DNA of 64,000 bases from Ascarosepion bandense (GCA_037127315.1 JBBBDQ010000913.1:1677501-1741500); one strand, 5' to 3'; shown: positions 39,722-49,841, counted from the stretch's first letter. Numbers and translations are program-made. The notes: a model not told the origin generated them from the sequence alone.

Positions 39722-39724
<3 letters not shown>

Positions 39725-39993
39725 TCCTAAAAAGGAAAAGTATGTAGGTAAAATCCCAAAAAAAGAGATCCTATTAATAATACTTTAATTAATATTAAAA
39801 AGGATCCCGAGCTCCATGTAAAAATTATTATCTCTTTACACAGCCAAATATGTATGTATTTTTCGCACCTTCCAGCATGCGAAATTTGTAGTATGTTTGA
39901 AAAAATAATTTTTGGTTTTGATTGTTGTTGAAGAGGCAAGATTTTTCTTGCTGAAATAGCTATACAACCTATGTTGAATTATGAGGGTTTTTT

Positions 39994-40035
<42 letters not shown>

Positions 40036-40044
40036 AAAGTTTTT

Positions 40045-40088
<44 letters not shown>

Positions 40089-40355
40089 AAAATCTATAGC
40101 GAGCCAAAACCTACCGCGGTTTCACACTACGGATCGTAGCCCTGACGATTCCGTTTGGTTCCGTTTGGGTTTTTTTCTTTACTGCGGAGTATTGAATGTT
40201 TTGTTCTTGTTCCGCGGGTTTCTTTTTTTCTCCCCATTTATCCGACGTCTTAGTACACCGGATTGTAACGGATTTAGGTTCTGTTTGTTAATGTTTTTTT
40301 CGGAGGTTTATTCTAGTATAAATTTACGGCCTGCATACTTACAGAGTCTATTTAG

Positions 40356-40363
<8 letters not shown>
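39722..40363. other. Unassigned, with two (TA)n tracts
   Basis: (TA)n 39998-40034 and 40047-40086 around 'ccaaagtttttgg'. 40090-40340 is an unidentified segment ('taccgcggtttcacactacg', 'cgtttggttccgtttgggtt'). Confidence 0.5.

Positions 40364-40410
<47 letters not shown>
40364..40410. repeat. (ATT)n-(TA)n
   Basis: Short ATT run into TA. Confidence 0.95.
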
Positions 40411-40569
40411 TAAAACTCCAGGATAATTTTTCCATAATAAACGGTCCCTGCCGAAACGAATTTACTTCGTAGAAATGATCATATGACAACATGGGATTTT
40501 CGAAGTTTTATTTTCGAATGTTTTTAGGATCTTCATTGGGATTTTACCCACATGCCATATTTTGTTCGG

Positions 40570-40571
<2 letters not shown>

Positions 40572-40622
<51 letters not shown>

Positions 40623-40691
40623 AAGACATCATCACAATTTAAGATTATATATATATATATATATATATATAATCTTAAATTTTGATGATGT

Positions 40692-40723
<32 letters not shown>
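40572..40723. repeat. (TA)n with nested palindrome
   Basis: 'gtaaagacatcatcacaatt' and its near-complement flank a 27-bp TA core; additional (TA)n at both outer edges. 40411-40571 contains 'gccgaaacgaatttacttcg', which could be the 3' half of a hammerhead. Confidence 0.85.
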
Positions 40724-40725
<2 letters not shown>

Positions 40726-41039
40726 TTAGTTTGTGATGATGTTAAGTGCAATCTTTGTTTTCAGTAGTTTATTGTTAAAAAGGCATTTTAGGCAAGCACG
40801 TCACTTTTTTTCTCATAACGTGTTCGATATCAAGATAGAGCGCTAATCGAATTCATATGGAGAAATCTGTCACTTAAATGAGTAATGTAATTTTAGTGAT
40901 GCACATTTAAAAAAAAAACTAAAAGCCCTGAAGAGTGAAGACCTCATAATAATGCCTTTACGAACTTTCAAAATTGGCATGATTGAAAATACACCAATCA
41001 TCTAACTGACAAACTTTTTCCACATTATTTCTTTTAATA

Positions 41040-41040
<1 letters not shown>
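40724..41040. other. Unassigned
   Basis: Nothing recognised. Confidence 0.5.

Positions 41041-41100
<60 letters not shown>
41041..41100. repeat. (CA)n microsatellite
   Basis: 30 units. Confidence 0.97.
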
Positions 41101-41101
<1 letters not shown>

Positions 41102-41118
41102 CTTTATATATATATATA

Positions 41119-41494
41119 CACACTACCAGCCATAATTATTAGGCCACACCAGTTTCATACTATTTCATACTATTTTTAGTATTTATTGCCAAGTGGATAA
41201 TTCCAAATGAAAATATGTTATTATTACTATGCAAAATTTTACAAGGCAAAGACGCAAAGATGAACTCGTCCGAATCACCCTAAATTTTCTTATTTCTTTC
41301 ATTGATGAAACTGCAATATAGTTATTTATTAGATATTTATAAATTCATTTGATGCACATGTTATTGTGCAGTATTAACGAAAGAACCATTCTATTTTCAC
41401 TTACAATTATTCATTTGGCAATAAATACTAAAAAATAGTATAAAAGATAATTTTTTTTAAAACACTAGTGTGGCCTAATAATTATGGCCCGTGT
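41119..41494. mobile_element. Tc1-type MITE with long TIRs
   Basis: Left end 'cactaccagccataattatt', right end the complement 'aataattatggcccgtg'; similarity of the arms extends ~70 bp ('aggccacac', 'agtatttattgcc'). TA on both sides. About 375 bp, no transposase ORF. Confidence 0.82.
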
Positions 41495-42424
41495 ATATAT
41501 ATATATATATATATATATACGCATAAAAAGCTAAAAAAAAATGCAAGTCCTACTGAAACCCAGTTTGCAATAATCCAGACCTTTAGATTATTCTCAATAG
41601 CCGACCATGATGCATGCTCAGTTGGTTAATGACAAGCAAGTAATAAAAAGTTAGAATCGAATCAGATATTTACGGTAACCCATGTTAATTCTGCAAGACT
41701 GAATATATACATGTTTAGACCCCCAAAGCAATTAAGAAACTATGAATTCCATTTCATCAAAGCATTTATTCTTATTATGATTATTATGATTGCTATTATC
41801 ATTACTACTATTAAATTTATTATTATTAGGTGAAAGGTGTGTTCGCAAGCGATCGATGGCCTTGGAAATATTTTTTAGAAATAAAATGTTGTTCTGAAAT
41901 CTGTGTGTCTGCGTGAGTGTCTCCATTTTATACTTGACCTCTCTAATAAGTTAAGTATTCCTATGTTCTTAACACAGGGGAACACTTCTTTAATTAGGCA
42001 AATTGTCATTGATATCTTAAGCTCTTTAAAATAAAGTCAAAACTCTCATCGGTTTATCTATGCTGATCCCCTATAACAACACTTAGTCTTTCAAATAAAT
42101 TTTACCTCCTTAATCGAAGCCTCCACCGGCTGCTCTTCATCTTCATCATAAATAGAGGTTCGAATTGCGTGCGTGAGAGACGCCCTTTTCTGATAGAGGC
42201 GATTAAATTTAGTTTAAAATGTATCACCCTCATTAAGATCCTCGCAATTACCAAGAGGTATTGGACACCTAATCACTTTATTTATCGAGATTTATTGAGA
42301 CAGCATTTATTTAACGGATATGCAAAACAGGTGCTTAAGAGAAAATACACGCCAGTAATCGAACAAGAACTAAGACGTTTTATTGTTTGTTTTCCTTTCA
42401 TTTTGTTGGCCATACTAAGAAAGC

Positions 42425-42426
<2 letters not shown>
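41495..42426. other. Unassigned
   Basis: (TA)n 41494-41519. A 106-codon ORF at 42169-42489 ends in TA-repeat translation and has no recognisable domain; I do not call it a gene. Confidence 0.5.

Positions 42427-42471
<45 letters not shown>
42427..42471. repeat. (TA)n tract
   Basis: Pure TA. Confidence 0.97.
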
Positions 42472-42474
<3 letters not shown>

Positions 42475-42477
42475 TTT

Positions 42478-42710
42478 AGTGGAAATTAAATTTGAAAAAT
42501 GGAAAAGATCATGATAAATATAGAGTAAATTGAAAATAGCCGAACCATACAAAGATGGCAATATATGCAGATTGTGCCAAGAGGAAAATTTAGCTATTAT
42601 GTTATTCCCAGAGCAAAGAAACATTCTAAATGAAACATCAAAAATAATATCCATATGTAATTACACTTATAAATATATATGAGGTTCATGCAAACACGGA
42701 TGAAAGTGTT
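42478..42710 (+). pseudogene. PLE endonuclease C-terminal relic
   Basis: Frame around 42525-42690: KLKIAEPYKDGNICRLCQEE, NLAIMLFPEQRNILNETSK, IISICNYTYKYI, stop. The CxxC plus N-L-A-I and L-N-x-x-S-x-I-I-S-x-C pattern is that of the end of Penelope GIY-YIG proteins (compare 46670-46860). A family F ribozyme lies 130 bp downstream. Confidence 0.7.
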
Positions 42711-42819
42711 TAAAACTTTAAATAACTTAAAATTTCAGTTGTTTAAAGACTTCAATCGCGAATTTGATAAAAACCCTTATTTTTATGCTTTAAAATTAGA
42801 AATGTCAGTTATTATAAAT

Positions 42820-42856
42820 CGCCTGAAGATACCGAAAGGTTGAAACCTAGGTTGCG
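42820..42856 (+). ncRNA. Hammerhead ribozyme, family F, minimal
   Basis: CGC / CTGAAGA / TACCGAAAGGTT / GAA / ACCTAGGT / T / GCG. Stem I 3 bp; stem II ACC/GGU with a GAAA tetraloop and U opposite U next to the core; stem III self-complementary ACCUAGGU; cleavage site GUU. Short stems make it weak as a monomer; it sits downstream of a PLE ORF. Confidence 0.6.
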
Positions 42857-42965
42857 CAAATAACTAATTTCCAAATGATGAATATTTAAACGTTCTACAA
42901 TATAAATGTATTGAACACTTTTAATGAAACTGTGTACTGGTTTTATTTAATTATAACCCAAAGCT

Positions 42966-42993
<28 letters not shown>
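42966..42993. repeat. (TA)n tract
   Basis: Abuts the HHR-E unit. Confidence 0.95.
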
Positions 42994-42997
<4 letters not shown>

Positions 42998-42999
42998 TG

Positions 43000-43230
43000 A
43001 ATTAATTGTACATTGCGTCATGGAAATTTCTATGTTTCGAGATAGATTCTCATCATCAGGCAATGTTGCTGTTGGTTGTGAAGATGATTTACATTTAAAT
43101 GACAAAGACCTTTGGTTTGCTCTGTATGCATGTAGGAAGATATAAAAATTTACATGTGTGTTTCTTTTGGCTAATCAGAGTTTAGATTCATTTTGGGATT
43201 TGGCCCCAAAGAATACATAGTAAACAAATT
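43000..43230 (-). mobile_element. HHR-E element, minus copy
   Basis: Same order as 24650-24895 in reverse ('tacatttaaatgacaaagac', 'gctaatcagagtttagattc', 'tttggccccaaagaatac'). Confidence 0.65.
43010..43066 (-). ncRNA. Hammerhead-like ribozyme, family E
   Basis: ACATTGC/GCAATGT stem I and CTGATGA...GAAAC are intact, with stem II GAGA/TCTC. The cleavage-site U has become A (GAC), so it is probably inactive. Confidence 0.55.
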
Positions 43231-43425
43231 TTTTTCTTTTTTTCTTTTTTCCTCCCTCATCCTATCCTTTTCTCTTGTTTCTTTTCCCTCCTTAACGGTC
43301 AAGATATTAACCTGTCTTTAACCTGATCTTATCATTTTCTCTTCTTTCCCTTCAGTTTTATTACTTTTGATGTGATATTCTCATTCAGCACCAATTCTAT
43401 ATTTTTTTAATTACTTATCATTTTT
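43231..43425. other. Pyrimidine-rich unassigned stretch
   Basis: T/C-rich plus strand ('ttttctcttgtttcttttcc'). No element recognised. Confidence 0.5.
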
Positions 43426-43770
43426 AGTCTATTTATTTATTTGTTGTAAAGTTTTTTTTGAAAATTCGCCTGACTTTTCTATGACACTGTCAGCTCTCTC
43501 TGCCTTCGGGTAGAGGGCGCTCTCTGCTTCCGAGCAGAGAGCACAAACGCAGTCGTGGTTCCGCCGAAGGGTAGAACCACGACTGGGGAAAAAATAGACA
43601 GACATTTTTTGGCCCGGCTATATGGCCGGGAATACCCACTATAAAATGACCATGTGTCACATCTGGCCTTGCGTGGGAAGGCTAGTAAATACAGAAAATA
43701 AAAGATTTTTTATGAAATATAATTTTTTGGTCTATCTTTATTTGTTGTAAAGTTTGTTTGTTTTTTTATG
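43426..43770 (+). other. GC-rich structured segment between direct repeats
   Basis: Hairpin 1 GCTCTCTGC/GCAGAGAGC (43519-43542), hairpin 2 AGTCGTGGTTC/GAACCACGACT (43551-43584, 11 bp), hairpin 3 CCCGGC/GCCGGG (43613-43630) and hairpin 4 GCCTT/AAGGC (about 43666-43682). CCTTCGG at 43503-43509 is complementary to CCGAAGG in the loop of hairpin 2 (43564-43570), a possible pseudoknot. Flanked by 'tttatttgttgtaaagttt' at about 43437 and 43738. No coding signal. I do not recognise the family. Confidence 0.55.
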
Positions 43771-43949
43771 AAAGGAAAGATTTATTTTAAAAAATAATTT
43801 TATGTTCCAATTTATTTTTATATAGTTCGTCAGTAATTATTTTCCTAGAAATGCCAGAACAATCAAAATAAAAAAAAACCTTGAGTACTTTTCGTCTAGT
43901 ATTATACAAATATAATAAAATATATAGTTTTAAGGGATGCTACAATTAC

Positions 43950-44370
43950 TTTTTTTTTTTAATCATATCACCCTAAGCAAGGCGGTAACGCTACTGATGC
44001 GCAGGGGGCTACGTAAGAGTGAAAAGATTGGAAAAGAGAAAACCGGAAACCACATCCTAAACAGGGCACAAGGGTTGAGCCTCTTCACCTGTTCAATAGA
44101 TGTGGGTGGATATATTTATTATACTTTTATGATATAATTACAATTAATGTATAATTATAATAATTATATAATGTAATTATAATTAATATATAATTATTAT
44201 TGATATAATTATAATTAATATATTATAATTATATAATATAATTATTATTAATATATAATTTTCCATAACTACTTATATTAATGTTTAATTAATATTACAT
44301 AATAGACGTGGGTGGAGTGTGAACCGGACGATAGTTTAGTTTAGTCTATCTACACCAATTAATTACGGGT
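43950..44370 (-). mobile_element. SINE-3 interrupted by an AT-rich block
   Basis: Tail plus about one body unit (43950-44110), then ~190 bp of almost pure A/T (44111-44304), then the body resumes ('aatagacgtgggtggagtgt'). 'aata...gtgggtgga' is present on both sides of the break. 43771-43949 unassigned. Confidence 0.75.
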
Positions 44371-44503
44371 TAAAGACATTGAGGTCAAGAGCTAGAGAGG
44401 CGACAGACAGTTTCCTGTGAAACACAATAGACTGACGATTGTATTTAGCATGAAACAGAATGTCACTTCACTGTATTGACATCAATGTGCACTTTTATGC
44501 ATT

Positions 44504-44504
<1 letters not shown>

Positions 44505-44541
<37 letters not shown>
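44505..44541. repeat. (TA)n tract
   Basis: Pure TA. Confidence 0.95.
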
Positions 44542-44548
<7 letters not shown>

Positions 44549-44617
44549 TAAATAGGCCTAAAGATTGTACTTAAGCAAGAAATAGATTGTGGCTGTTAAC
44601 TGTTGACCTTAGTGTAC

Positions 44618-44695
44618 ATTTATATCTATCTATCTATCTATCTATCTATATATATATATATATATCTATATATCTATATCTATATATATATATAT

Positions 44696-44737
<42 letters not shown>

Positions 44738-44842
44738 GAATATATAGATAGATATATGAATATATAGATAGATAGATGAATGTTCTGTTGTTGCCACACA
44801 CTCACACACACGCGCGCACACACATGTGTGTGTGTGTGTGGA
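44618..44842. repeat. (ATCT)n-(TA)n-(GATA)n and (CA)n/(TG)n hairpin
   Basis: ATCT and GATA blocks around TA can pair with each other; 'cacacacatgtgtgtg' at 44816-44840 is a further self-complementary repeat. Confidence 0.93.
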
Positions 44843-45044
44843 CAGCAACGACTTGAGATTTTTAATCACCCATTTTTAATACTTTAGACGTTATTATTAG
44901 AATTACTTCATATTTCAATCAGACGCTGCAGTTTTTTATTAAATAGATAATCGTAATAAGCACAATTTAATAAATAAAAATGGACGGTCTATTTCAAATA
45001 CAAATTATTCACTACATGCCTTGAAATAATTTATATATATATTT
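44843..45044. other. Unassigned
   Basis: Nothing recognised. Confidence 0.5.
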
Positions 45045-45690
45045 TTTTTTAATTATATCACCCCAAGCAAGGCGATAAGGCCACTGATGCGCAGGGGCCT
45101 ACGTAAGGGTAAAAAGAATGGAAAAGAGAAAGCCGGAAACCATATCCTAAACAGGAAACAAGGGATGAGCCTCTTCACCTGTTCAATAGATGTGGGTAGA
45201 GTGTAAACCGGGCGATAGTTTAGTCTATCTACTCCAATTGGGAAAAAAAGTGAGAAGATTGGAAAAGAGAAAACCGGAAACCGCATCCTAAACAGGAAAC
45301 AAGGGATGAGCCTCTTCACCTGTTCAATAGATGTGGGTAGAGTGTAAACCGGGCGATAGTTTAGTCTATCTACTCCAATTGGGAAAAAAAGTGAGAAGAT
45401 TGGACAAGAGAAAACCGGAAACCGCATCCTAAACAGGAAACAAGGGATGAGCCTCTTCACCTGTTCAATAGATGTGGGTGGATATATTTATTATACTTTT
45501 GATATAATTACAATTAATGTATAATTATAATAATTATATAATGTAATTATAATTAATATATAATTATTATTGATTTAATTATAATTAATATATTATAATT
45601 ATATAATATAATTATTATTAATATATAATTTTCCATAACTACTTATATTAATGTTTAATTAATATTACATATAATAATAGTTACTCTTCT
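45045..45690 (-). mobile_element. SINE-3 (three body units) joined to the same AT-rich block
   Basis: 45045-45482 holds tail and three units; 45482-45680 is the near-identical AT-rich block of 44111-44304 joined at the same SINE position ('gtgggtggatatatttatta'). Here the body does not resume afterwards. Confidence 0.8.
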
Positions 45691-45694
45691 AAAA

Positions 45695-45867
45695 AAATAA
45701 CTGAAATTGCCTAAAATATTAGAACTGCTCATTAAATTGCCAGTGTATGTCCGAAATTATTATTTATAGAACTTGCATTCTTTCAGATGACGATGATAAA
45801 TTATATTTTCGCTCCACAGCAAATAAGTAGTATCATCGTTTCAATAACCATGTGTTATATATAGAAT
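45695..45867 (+). pseudogene. PLE GIY-YIG endonuclease, N-terminal part
   Basis: Translates to SLNCQCMSEIIIYRT and, after a disturbed stretch, HRFNNHVL, matching CPLNGQCMSESIFYRA and RFNNHLL at 55290-55420. Cut by the SINE-1 composite. Confidence 0.6.
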
Positions 45868-46545
45868 GTGCATTGTGGTTCAGTGGATATATCGACTCGG
45901 AACGACAAATTGGGTGCCGAGTTCGAATTCCAGTTGAATTTCTTGAATTCACTTACGCACAAATAACTTTCGGAAAGGTATTAATCCTTCTCATCTCTCC
46001 AGTTATGTGTTAAATAATAAAACAGACTGGGTTCTATAGCCTTAGTTGACAACCAGTCTAACGCAGAAGGTAATGGCCACCTACTGCAGGATAATCTTCT
46101 GCCCAGTCAGTCATGTCTCTTTCTAGACATGATCGCACAAGCGTGTATCACGTATAGCATTTAACTGACTGACTGAATATAATAGAAACATGATTAAGGC
46201 TTCTACTGGGCATAAAGTGGGTGATCGGTTTTCTATTGTCATGAAGTAATAAACTGATCCCCCACTAATTACTACTTATTAATATAATATAATTCACCAG
46301 TCTACCGCAGAAAGCAATGGCAACCTACTGCAGGATAATCTTTTGCCCAGTCAGTCATGTCTCTTTCGAGACATGATCGCGCAAGCGTATATCACGTATA
46401 GCATTTAACTGACTGACTGAATATAATAGAAACATGATTAAGGCTCCTACTGGGCATAAAGTGGGTGATCGGTTTTCTATTGTCATGAAGTAATAAACTG
46501 ATCCCCCACTAATTACTACTTATTAATATAATAATATAATTTTTG
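45868..46545 (+). mobile_element. Composite: full SINE-1 + Pal-1 + SINE-1 tail + Pal-1
   Basis: Full SINE-1 to 46176 ('gcattgtggttcagtggata ... ctgactgactg'), Pal-1 (46177-46295), a shorter SINE-1 tail starting 'accagtctaccgcagaaagc' (46297), then a second Pal-1 (46420-46545). The two Pal-1 copies are almost identical, which suggests recent duplication. Confidence 0.82.
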
Positions 46546-46639
46546 GGAATTACAGAATAACAACAGCAACAAGAACCTAAATATTACCTGAACTATTGTC
46601 CCCCAAACCAATTTTATAATAGAAACGTAGTCCTCTATA

Positions 46640-46960
46640 CTTTTCTGTTAGCCTAATGTATATTCATGAGTGTCTTTAAATGACGGTTGGCCTCAGATAA
46701 ATTGGAAACTGATAGGCAAAGCATGGACCCCTAATAGCTTAAGAGACAGATGTAACCTATGTTTGACTGAAAAAATTAAAATTTTGAAATTTCAGTACCA
46801 GAATATACTCCTGAATAAACGGAGGGAGATCATTAGTATGTGTCGTTACAGAAATAAGTATGGATTGCAAGAATTATCCTGTTCTTACAATTAGTCTCAA
46901 TAAGGTTTTTAAAAAATTCGGTTACCTCCCACTACAAAAGAAGAAATTATCACTAAAATT
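46640..46960 (+). pseudogene. PLE endonuclease C-terminal relic
   Basis: WPQINWKLIGKAWTPNSL, RDRCNLCLTEKIKILKF, LLNKRREIISMCRYRNKYGL. W-x-I, the CxxC and LLNKR...I-I-S-x-C-R-x-R-N-K-Y are characteristic of the Penelope protein end. Open for ~70 codons. Confidence 0.75.
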
Positions 46961-47135
46961 CCGCTAGCCTAACCCTATAAAAAAAAAAACAATGTCCCCA
47001 AATCCCTTCATTCACTAAAGTAAACATCTGGGCTTAGAATTTTCCTCATTCTTTGTTTAATTGGGACTGAGAATGCATGTTTTAAAATGACATGTTGAAA
47101 ATGGCTATTCCCCTCTAAGTATTATCTGAATTTAC

Positions 47136-47140
<5 letters not shown>
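46961..47140. other. Unassigned
   Basis: Likely PLE 3' sequence; nothing else seen. Confidence 0.4.

Positions 47141-47182
<42 letters not shown>
47141..47182. repeat. (TA)n tract
   Basis: Pure TA. Confidence 0.97.
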
Positions 47183-47186
<4 letters not shown>

Positions 47187-47430
47187 CTAAACATATGCTA
47201 TTAAATATAAGAAACAATGAATGTCTATTATGTTTAATCATGAGCCGTTCTAAACGTCGTATTTTTGCATTAATTTCAGTTGAAAATAAAGACAAAAATT
47301 CTCCAACATTTGGATAATTATTTATTGGTTTTCTTCTAAGCTTTTGACTCACATAAGCCATCTTCAGAGAGGTTGTTTGAACTGAAATATTATAAAATCC
47401 ACCATCACCGACAATTTTATTTTGTGTTGA
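47172..47430 (-). mobile_element. PLE-D terminal unit
   Basis: Minus-strand hammerhead-like CTGAAGA-T-GGCTTATGTGAGTC-AAAAG with imperfect stem, then 'ccaaatgttggagaattttt' (minus strand). Directly downstream of the GIY-YIG relic at 47554-47806. Confidence 0.6.
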
Positions 47431-47506
47431 CATAAAACTCCGCTTGGCAACGGCAATAGTTACCAAAAATAATAAACGCAGTTCTTAAATTTGCGATGTG
47501 GTTTTA

Positions 47507-47514
47507 TGACGTCA
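47507..47514. promoter_or_regulatory. CRE palindrome TGACGTCA
   Basis: Full 8-bp CREB/ATF site beside 'caccgcgggatagcgcg', within the presumed 3' UTR of the PLE relic. Functional meaning unknown. Confidence 0.35.
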
Positions 47515-47553
47515 CACCGCGGGATAGCGCGAAATGACAACAAAACCATGCAG

Positions 47554-47806
47554 TCAAATGCAATGTAATATGTTATTTCCTGTTTTAAAGTTGATTTTAT
47601 TGAGTGTTGGTTGTTTTGATTTGATGTACATGGCCTCCAATATCTGCAGGTTCCTCTTACTGTGTGTATGAGTAAGGATCACCGTATTGTTAACCAAAAC
47701 CTCTCTGATATTACCTACATGTTTATGTTTTTCAGAGAAATGTTGTTTAATAGTACTCTGATCAGAAAGATGACATGTAAGTCTACGGGAGAGCGTGGTT
47801 GTAATA
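47554..47806 (-). pseudogene. PLE GIY-YIG endonuclease C-terminus
   Basis: Minus frame open for ~75 codons to the stop at 47554: TCHLSDQSTIKQHFSEKH, VLVNNTVILTHT, LQILEAMYIKSKQPTLN. I-L-E-A-x-x-I-K...P-x-L-N is the conserved end of GIY-YIG domains in Penelope-like elements, with E as the metal ligand. Truncated upstream by the palindrome at 47821. Confidence 0.7.
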
Positions 47807-47820
47807 ATATATATATATGT

Positions 47821-47882
47821 AGCGCTGTTTTATTAACACCAGAAATATATATATATATTTCTGGTGTTAATAAAACAGCGCT
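47821..47882. repeat. (TA)n-centred palindrome
   Basis: 'agcgctgttttattaacacc' plus 'agaaa' and its complement around a short TA core. The arm resembles PLE sequence at 57730-57780. Confidence 0.93.
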
Positions 47883-47924
47883 CGATATACATTAAGAAAA
47901 CAGAAACTGTCCTGACTGTTGACC

Positions 47925-48060
47925 TTTTCTTTATTGCCATGTTTACGACGTTTCGGCTGTTGTACGCCCCGGGCGTTAGAAATTTTGAACGGAACTTTTA
48001 TTTCCATCACTAGGGTATATTATTTTGTCCCATGCGCGATGCCGACCACTCGTTTTTCGC
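47925..48060 (-). mobile_element. SINE-2 related tail
   Basis: 'tttacgacgtttcggctgtt', 'gaaattttgaacggaact' and 'cactagggtatat' match SINE-2 in reverse. Confidence 0.6.
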
Positions 48061-48123
48061 GAATATCTGTTGCCAACGCTTGTTCAACACACAGAACAAC
48101 CGCTGCAATTATACTTAACAGAC

Positions 48124-48125
<2 letters not shown>

Positions 48126-48190
<65 letters not shown>
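48126..48190. repeat. (GA)n microsatellite
   Basis: About 32 units. Confidence 0.97.
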
Positions 48191-48191
<1 letters not shown>

Positions 48192-48194
48192 ATT

Positions 48195-48375
48195 ATTTAG
48201 AGTGATCAACCGATACGCTAATACCCTCGGCCAGGATTACTTATGATCTCGTGTCTCGGAACCATCCATGTGATTCTCAACAGTTCGGTCAACTCAGGAC
48301 AAATCGACCGCGTTGGGATTTGAACCCAGGTTTCATGGTCGTAGAGGGAAACTGTTAACCACACGACCATATGCA
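48195..48375 (-). mobile_element. tRNA-like SINE head
   Basis: Minus strand 'tggtcgtgtggttaacag' and perfect box B GGTTCAAATCC with T-arm CTGGG..CCCA. ATGGTCGT/ACGACCAT can pair, so it is not a normal tRNA. Downstream 'tttgtcctgagttgaccgaa' and 'cgagggtattagcgtatcgg'. Confidence 0.55.
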
Positions 48376-48688
48376 CAATATAAAGAAAAAAGCTTTAAAG
48401 AACGCTCATTTTCAAAAACATCAAAATTACGTTACAGTCAAAACGTGAGGATAAAATAACAACAACGAAAAAATAACATCCTTGAAAATGGCCAGTGAAG
48501 TGACTGAAAGCGCTTTGAAATTAAATAATAATGGAACATTATTTCATTTTTTTTATCTCCAGCAAAAAGGGAAGCTGCAAGGAAACTTGAAAAATTAAAT
48601 CAAAATTTAATAAAATCTTCCTTGTCGGTCGGTTTTGACGAAATATTTTTAAATGAAAGATGGCTGCCCAAATATACATTAATGCTTT
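48376..48688. other. Unassigned
   Basis: AT-rich; nothing recognised. Confidence 0.5.
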
Positions 48689-48760
48689 TATGTATGTATG
48701 TATGTATGTATGTAGGTAGGTAGGTAGGTAGGTAGGTAGGTAGGTAGGTAGGTAGGTATA
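48689..48760. repeat. (GTAT)n-(GTAG)n microsatellite
   Basis: GTAT repeats switch to GTAG repeats. Confidence 0.97.
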
Positions 48761-49240
48761 AAGATCTTCGCAAAAATGAAAGCAGTGTGAAAAGAAAGAT
48801 GAATTTGATTGATAGCAACTGCGACGAGACGGATGGGCGTCATTCAGAACCGATTAAAATAATAATAAATAGCCATTGCAACAGAGAATTTTGTGTTGGC
48901 ATCAGTGGCAGCGGTGCCGACCGATAGGCAGTCACCGGACAAAACAGATCGATTCAAGGAGATAGATAACCAAATAAGGAAAACGTACGACTGTCAGACG
49001 CTGACCAATCCCAGAGCCAGCCGTGTAGGGCTTGGATAATTGTGCGTATTAAAGAAGAAAAAACTGCGGGATGGGAACCAATGAAGGTACGCCTGTATTT
49101 CACGCACCGACGCGGATGTCATTTGAGATTTATTTTCCCGTCAAACATTTCGATGGCTTTTATATTGAATTCGTACTAAGGAGTCGGACCCTGCATGTAC
49201 TGTGGGTGCGAAGGAAAAAATAAATGACGGGGACTCACTG
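48761..49240. other. Unassigned, moderately GC-containing
   Basis: 48880-49030 ('ggcagcggtgccgaccgata', 'accaatcccagagccagccg') is less AT-rich than its surroundings. No ORF or repeat match found. Confidence 0.45.
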
Positions 49241-49801
49241 AGCTGAGTGAAGGAAAGAAAGAAAGGAAGGAAAGAAAGAAAGAACGAGGAAAAGAAAGAA
49301 AAATCCAAAAATGTGAACAAAAATGAAGAGAAAATCATAGAAATATGAAAAGAAAGAAAGAGATCACAAAAACATAAAAAAAGAGAAAGAAAAAAAGGAA
49401 AACATAAGAAAGAAGGAAATTAACAAAATATGCAACAAAAATATGAACAAAAAAAAAGAAAAAGAAAGATATAAAGAATGAAAATAATAGAAATATGAAC
49501 AAAAAATAAAGAAAGAAGGAAACGAAGAAATTACGCAGATGAACAACAAAAATATGAACAAAAGGAGAAAGAAAGAGAGAAAGAAAAAGAACGAAGAAAA
49601 ATCATAAAAATATACCCCCCCAAAAAAGAAAGAAAATCATAAATATAAGAAAGAAAGAAAGAAAGAAAGAAAGAGAGAAAGAAAAACAAAGAAAGAAAAA
49701 CAAAGAAAGAAATTAAGGACATAAATCATAAAAATAGGAAAAAAGGAGAAAGACTTGTAGTAAAAAAGAAAATTATAGGTAATATAAACATGAATGAATG
49801 A

Positions 49802-49841
<40 letters not shown>

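Noticed and set aside
42169..42489. 106-codon ORF with a partly mixed composition
   Set aside because: Ends in TA-repeat translation, no recognisable domain, no homologous copy in the window; upstream is AT-rich non-coding.
43503..43584. HDV-like ribozyme
   Set aside because: A pseudoknot is possible, but the order of helices (hairpin between the two pseudoknot strands, before stem 2) does not match the HDV fold.
46670..46894. Host gene encoding a small zinc-binding protein
   Set aside because: CxxC and LLNKRREIIS...CRYRNKY match the C-terminus of Penelope-like proteins, and three further relics of the same region exist in the window.
48305..48372. Possible functional tRNA gene (perfect box B)
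   Set aside because: The first and last parts pair with each other as ATGGTCGT/ACGACCAT rather than forming D and anticodon arms; no acceptor stem. Treated as a SINE head.
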